Assembly (NCBI GenBank): GCA_045599645.1
Contig: JAZRWI010000004.1
Coordinates: 124,001 to 188,000 of the forward strand
Direction of reading: 5' to 3'
Source: RUG334 sp045599645
Lineage (GTDB): Bacteria > Muiribacteriota > Ozemobacteria > Ozemobacterales > Ozemobacteraceae
Length of the DNA stretch: 64,000 nucleotides
Shown: positions 60,063 through 64,000 of the stretch, piece after piece
Numbering within the stretch: the stretch's first letter is position 1
How the letters are laid out: every line of letters starts with the position of its first letter
Notes under the pieces: model-generated
What the model saw: only the letters and a program-made list of their open reading frames with translations
Databases searched by the model: none
Told to the model about the DNA's origin: nothing
Program-made: the position numbers and the translations under genes

Positions 60063-62186
60063 ATGAAACTCTCTTTATTATTCTTATTGTTAGTCGCTGC
60101 TGCGCCAGTTGCTTTGCATGCTGAGCCAAGAAAGCTTCAAACCCCACCTATGGCAAAAAAGATTCCCGTAGTTACTGAAAAGCATGGAATAAAGCTTACA
60201 GATAACTATGCATGGTTGCGTGACCAGAACGATGTAAAAGCTCCGGAAGTAATGAACTACCTTAAGGCTGAAAATGCCTATACAAGACATGCCATGAAGG
60301 ATACCGAGCTTCTTCAGGAACAGTTGTATGAAGAAATGAAAGGCCGCATAAAAGAAGACGACCTATCCGTTCCTGTAAAAAACGGCAAATATGTTTATTA
60401 TTCAAAAATGGCAAAGGGCAAGCAATACCCTATCCACTATCGCCGCTTAGCTGATGAATCCAAACCAGAAGAATTAATACTTGATGAAAACGTATTAGCT
60501 GAAGGCAAGGAATTCTTCGAATGTGGTTCTATGGAAATCAGTCCAAATGATGATATCGTTGCTTACACAGTTGATACTGATGGTGACGAAAAATACGACT
60601 GCTTCTTCTATGATTTGAAGAATAAAAAGCTTCTCAAGGACTGCATACTTGATATCCCTACCAATATTGAATGGGCTGAAGACAACAGAACTCTATTCTA
60701 TGCAGTCATGGATGAAACAACTAGACCATACCAGATAAAACGTCACACTCTTGGCACTGATTCCAAGGACGATGTTCTTGTGTATGAAGAAAAAGACCCG
60801 TTATTCTGCGCAAGTATCTGTAAAAGCCGTGACAACAGATTCCTTGTAATCTCTACTGGTTCAACACAGAGCACTGAAGAATATATTCTTGAATCAAATA
60901 ACCCGACAGGAGAATTCAAATGCTTCTGCCCAAGAGCAAAGAATATTGAATATTATTTAACCTTCCAGAAGCCTTATATTTATGTAACAACAAATGAGAA
61001 TGCCCTCAATTTTAAAGTAATGAGAGCAACAGAAAAGAACTGGAAAAAGGCAGATTGGGAAGAATTCATTCCACACAATGAAGATGTCTACATTGACGGT
61101 TTATCAGCTTTCGAAAACTATCTTGTAATCTGTGAACGCGTAAACGGTCTGCAGAAAATCAGATATATTGATATACGCAAGAATAAAAACATTGAATTAC
61201 CATTCCCTGAAGCTGTATATAGCGTAAATATCGGAAACAACCCCGAATATAAGACCACAAAGCTTCGCTATATTTATGATTCTCTGACAACTCCAGAATC
61301 TGTTATCGACTATGATTTTGAAACAGGTCTTTCTGAATGTAAAAAGCGCAGAGAAGTAATTGGCGATTTCAAGCCAAGCAACTATGTTTCTGAACGTATA
61401 TTTGCTACAGCTGAAGACGGAACCCAGATTCCGATATCTCTGGTATACAGGAAGGATCAGTGGGGCTATGGCCCATCAAGCCTTTACCTGACTGCATACG
61501 GAGCATACGGCATCTCCACAGACCCATGCTTCTCTTCTGTTTACCTGTCACTTCTTGACAGAGGTTATGTATATGCCATAGCTCACATCAGAGGCGGTCA
61601 GGAAATGGGTCGCAAATGGTATGAAGACGGAAAGTATCTCAATAAGAGAAATAGCTTTACAGACTTCATAGCCTGTGCAGAACATTTAATTGAACAGGGT
61701 TACACAAAGCCGGAATATCTTGCAATCGAAGGTGGTAGTGCCGGTGGTCTTCTTATGGGTGCAGTAACCAATATGAGACCAGACCTTTTCAAGGTAGTTA
61801 TTGCTGACGTTCCATTTGTTGATATGCTCAATACTATGCTTGATCCAACATTGCCGTTAACTATCGGTGAATATGAAGAATGGGGCTGCCCAGAAGATAA
61901 GAAGTATTTCGACTATATGCATACTTATTCACCATATGACAACATTGAAGCTAAGGATTATCCAAATATGCTTGTTACAGCAGGTTTGAATGACCCAAGA
62001 GTTTCCTATTGGGAACCGGCTAAGTATGTTGCCAAGCTGAGAGCAATGAAGACGGACAATAATCTTCTGTGCTTGAAGACTAATATGAGCGCAGGCCATA
62101 TGGGTGCCTCAGGCCGTTATGAATACTTGAAGGAAATCGCCCTCACATACGCTTTCATCTTCAAGCACCTCAATACTCACTATTAA
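60063..62186 (+). CDS. Secreted prolyl oligopeptidase (S9A)
   Basis: The protein has 707 residues with a signal peptide (1-20, ending L-H-A). A beta-propeller (about 90-430) precedes the catalytic alpha/beta-hydrolase domain. The nucleophile is Ser559 in G-G-S-A-G-G-L-L-M-G, Asp lies in G-L-N-D-P-R-V, and His is in S-A-G-H-M-G-A-S-G-R. The family cleaves after Pro (S9A prolyl oligopeptidase) or after basic residues (oligopeptidase B-like); the start Y-A-W-L-R-D resembles both. The signal peptide points to the periplasm, where it would process short peptides for uptake. It is a single-gene unit followed by the hairpin-rich repeat block. Confidence 0.92.
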   Translation: MKLSLLFLLLVAAAPVALHAEPRKLQTPPMAKKIPVVTEKHGIKLTDNYAWLRDQNDVKAPEVMNYLKAENAYTRHAMKDTELLQEQLYEEMKGRIKEDDLSVPVKNGKYVYYSKMAKGKQYPIHYRRLADESKPEELILDENVLAEGKEFFECGSMEISPNDDIVAYTVDTDGDEKYDCFFYDLKNKKLLKDCILDIPTNIEWAEDNRTLFYAVMDETTRPYQIKRHTLGTDSKDDVLVYEEKDPLFCASICKSRDNRFLVISTGSTQSTEEYILESNNPTGEFKCFCPRAKNIEYYLTFQKPYIYVTTNENALNFKVMRATEKNWKKADWEEFIPHNEDVYIDGLSAFENYLVICERVNGLQKIRYIDIRKNKNIELPFPEAVYSVNIGNNPEYKTTKLRYIYDSLTTPESVIDYDFETGLSECKKRREVIGDFKPSNYVSERIFATAEDGTQIPISLVYRKDQWGYGPSSLYLTAYGAYGISTDPCFSSVYLSLLDRGYVYAIAHIRGGQEMGRKWYEDGKYLNKRNSFTDFIACAEHLIEQGYTKPEYLAIEGGSAGGLLMGAVTNMRPDLFKVVIADVPFVDMLNTMLDPTLPLTIGEYEEWGCPEDKKYFDYMHTYSPYDNIEAKDYPNMLVTAGLNDPRVSYWEPAKYVAKLRAMKTDNNLLCLKTNMSAGHMGASGRYEYLKEIALTYAFIFKHLNTHY

Positions 62187-62199
62187 GTATAGTCCGCCC

Positions 62200-62645
62200 C
62201 GGCAAGGCCTTCCTCCTATAGGGTAAGGTGGATTCTGCGAATCTGAAGGCGAATGCAGGTCCGCCCCCGGCAAGGCCTTCCTCCATGTGGGGGAAGGTGG
62301 CAGTGCGAAGCACTGACGGATGAGGGAGGCCTGCTTCAACCCTCCTTTTAAGGAGGGGCTGGGGAGGTTTCTTTACCAAACAGGTATAGTAACAACTGTC
62401 CGCCACGCGAAGCACTGACGGATGAGAAAAACTTGAAGGGATTCGCCCCCGGCAAGGCCTTCCTCCTATAGGGTAAGGTGGATTCTGCGAATCTGAAGGC
62501 GAATGCAGGTCCGCCCCCGGCAAGGCCTTCCTCCTATAGGGTAAGGTGGATTCTGCGAATCTGAAGGCGAATGCAGGTCCGCCCCCGGCAAGGCCTTCCT
62601 CCATGTGGGGGAAGGTGGCAGTGCGAAGCACTGACGGATGAGGGG
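62200..62645. repeat. Block of hairpin-rich ~60-66 bp dispersed repeats
   Basis: Three copies of a 66-bp unit (near 62203, 62450 and 62516, the last two in direct tandem) contain CTTCCTCCTATAGGG and the small hairpin GATTC-TGC-GAATC. Two copies of a related unit (near 62268 and 62582) contain CCATGTGGGGGAAGG and CAGTGC-GAA-GCACTG, ending ACGGATGAGG. A CCTCCTTTTAAGGAGGGG hairpin sits at about 62341. All fill the gap 62187-62682. Open frames in it on the minus strand are repeat artefacts. Confidence 0.9.
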
Positions 62646-62682
62646 TATCGTGCTACACGTCGATACCAAGCAAGTATAAAAT

Positions 62683-64000
62683 ATGATAACCACTAAGAAT
62701 AATGATAAGTTCTCTATTTCAGGTTCAAAGCTTGAAACCTATGTTTCATGCCCAAAGAAGTATTATTATTCTTTCGTGCGTAAACTGCAGAAGCCTTTTG
62801 GTCAAAAAACACCTTTGCTAGCTTTTGACCAGGCTCTGCATAAATCCTTGAGCTCCTTTTACAAATTTCATAACAAACAGGAGCTGTTTGATTTTAATAA
62901 GCTTTTAAAATCATTGAATTACAACTGGCATAGCAATGACTTTGAATCAGAAGAACAGTCGGAAGAACTGAAAGCAACGGCCGCCAGTTTCCTTAAAACA
63001 TATTACGAAACTTATTGCAGAGGCGAAGATTGCCACGCTGACCAGGATAATTTCTTCAAAGCTGAATTTGGCGACATAATTTATAGTGGCAAGATAGACA
63101 GAATAGACAAGAATCCTGATGGAACTCTTGAAATCATCGACTATAAGACAGGCAAAATGCCTCAGGGCGGTGCCGAAGAATTAGCTAACACTTTATCTAT
63201 ACAGCTTCTTTTTGCAGCCTGCGATTTTCTATGGCCAATGCAGGTAAAAAGACTGACCTACCTCTATCTGAAAGAAAATAAAGTTCTTTACGTAGAACGC
63301 AACGAAGAACTGATAGAAGCCGCAAAAGCCAAGCTATTTGAAGCATATAAGGCAATCTCAAAAGAAGAATTTGAACCAAATGCATCTAACGCCTGTATGT
63401 GGTGCGACTATAGAACCCAGTGCCCAGAAGGGCAAAAAGCCTCCATTTCTATGGCTAAGCTAAGATTATACTTAGATTGCCCCAAAAAGTATTCTTTTAA
63501 ATATCTGGAAAAGGTTCAGCCCAAAACAGAAACCAAACCGGCATTGCTTTTCTACAATTACATCACAACAATGCTATATAACATCTACAAAGAGCAAAAG
63601 ACCTATACCACAGAAAAGCTGATGGAACATGCACAGAAGGCCCTTGCTGTACATCCTGAACTTAACGAAGAGGAACGCACGGAACTGCAGAACAAGTGTC
63701 ACTCCGCTTTTTCCTATATAAACAATATTATTGAAAAAGACGGTTTTAACAATGTGCTTGAACTTAAACCAAATCTTAGTGCTAACAAAGATAATATGCT
63801 TCTCAATGTACAGGCTCACAGAATTGATAAACTTGCAAATGGCAAGAAGCAGATTGTTGTATATAAAACCGGAAAATCCTTATCTACCGAAAACGAACTG
63901 AAGAACGACACTACTTCGGCTTTATACTGGTATATTGGCAAAGAACTCTATGGTGACGAACTTGATTCTATTGCTTACGTTTTCCTTTTACCCGGTGAAA
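62683..64000 (+). CDS. PD-(D/E)XK nuclease (RecB/Cas4-like), 3' end off the window
   Basis: The open frame runs from ATG 62683 to the window edge (about 439 residues visible). It begins S-I-S-G-S-K-L-E-T-Y-V-S-C-P-K-K-Y-Y-Y, the entry motif of RecB/AddB/Cas4-like nucleases. The catalytic set is visible as G-K-I-D-R-I-D and E-I-I-D-Y-K-T-G-K (residues about 130-155), and C-M-W-C-D-Y-R-T-Q-C closes a likely Fe-S or zinc site with the N-terminal Cys. A second, partial copy of the entry motif (L-R-L-Y-L-D-C-P-K-K-Y-S) starts at about residue 263. It may act in DNA repair. No cas gene is nearby. Confidence 0.85.
   Translation, partial: MITTKNNDKFSISGSKLETYVSCPKKYYYSFVRKLQKPFGQKTPLLAFDQALHKSLSSFYKFHNKQELFDFNKLLKSLNYNWHSNDFESEEQSEELKATAASFLKTYYETYCRGEDCHADQDNFFKAEFGDIIYSGKIDRIDKNPDGTLEIIDYKTGKMPQGGAEELANTLSIQLLFAACDFLWPMQVKRLTYLYLKENKVLYVERNEELIEAAKAKLFEAYKAISKEEFEPNASNACMWCDYRTQCPEGQKASISMAKLRLYLDCPKKYSFKYLEKVQPKTETKPALLFYNYITTMLYNIYKEQKTYTTEKLMEHAQKALAVHPELNEEERTELQNKCHSAFSYINNIIEKDGFNNVLELKPNLSANKDNMLLNVQAHRIDKLANGKKQIVVYKTGKSLSTENELKNDTTSALYWYIGKELYGDELDSIAYVFLLPGE

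Noticed and set aside
62109..62693. Three overlapping minus-strand open frames after the prolyl oligopeptidase gene
   Set aside because: They run through the dispersed hairpin units and repeat the same peptide; repeat artefacts.

Overview
The window is AT-rich bacterial DNA with dense protein-coding genes on both strands. I saw no rRNA, tRNA, phage or transposase gene. Many products carry signal peptides and look periplasmic or membrane-anchored (prolyl oligopeptidase, 5'-nucleotidase, choloylglycine-hydrolase-like amidase, type-B carboxylesterase). Together with PUFA-synthase-type and OleA/OleB-type lipid genes, this suggests a Gram-negative-type heterotroph. The secreted choloylglycine-hydrolase family enzyme would fit a gut habitat. 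I cannot name the phylum from sequence alone.

Layout. 0-3 kb: a minus-strand batD-moxR-DUF58 operon and a zeta-toxin-like kinase with a small upstream partner. 3-8 kb: a higher-GC amidohydrolase, a heptamer repeat tract and an M3 oligopeptidase. 8-16.5 kb: a membrane GAF/degenerate-GGDEF protein, two secreted hydrolases, a repeat-rich gap, and a 996-residue protein with several solute-binding modules fused to an ABC permease. 16.5-20.4 kb: an acyl-CoA ligase divergent from oleA-oleB. 20.4-25.3 kb: a large composite heptamer repeat, three secreted proteins of unknown function and uridine phosphorylase. 25.3-33.6 kb: a MATE transporter, a CofG-like radical SAM/thioesterase fusion, 5'-nucleotidase, rlmE, a TGS-kinase and a DUF2400 protein. 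33.6-36 kb: pfaD and a phosphopantetheinyl transferase (pfaE). 36-44 kb: GAPDH, an MTA/SAH-type deaminase and four membrane-anchored paralogues of an unknown family. 44.1-58.2 kb: pfaA (KS-AT-4xACP-KR), a DH module in the -1 frame, and pfaC (KS-CLF-AT-psiDH-DH-psiDH-DH). 58.4-64 kb: a membrane protein, a Phd/RelE-type toxin-antitoxin pair, prolyl oligopeptidase, a hairpin-rich repeat block and a truncated PD-(D/E)XK nuclease gene.

The central theme is unusual lipid synthesis. PfaA, PfaC, PfaD and PfaE form a complete iterative PUFA/secondary-lipid synthase with an AT built into PfaC. The catalytic His of the DH that should end PfaA can be reached only through a -1 frameshift at an A7 run that is followed, six to seven bases later, by an 8-bp stem-loop. 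This is either a programmed frameshift, a one-base deletion or an assembly error. OleA and OleB, which take part in head-to-head joining of acyl chains, lie in the same window, but oleC and oleD do not. Pfa-made acyl chains feeding OleA would give very long polyunsaturated hydrocarbons or ketones; that link is inference.

The gaps between genes carry several families of 7-bp tandem repeats (CATAATK, GAATGGA, RAAGCTR). Two copies share the same composite order. There are also dispersed hairpin-rich repeats.
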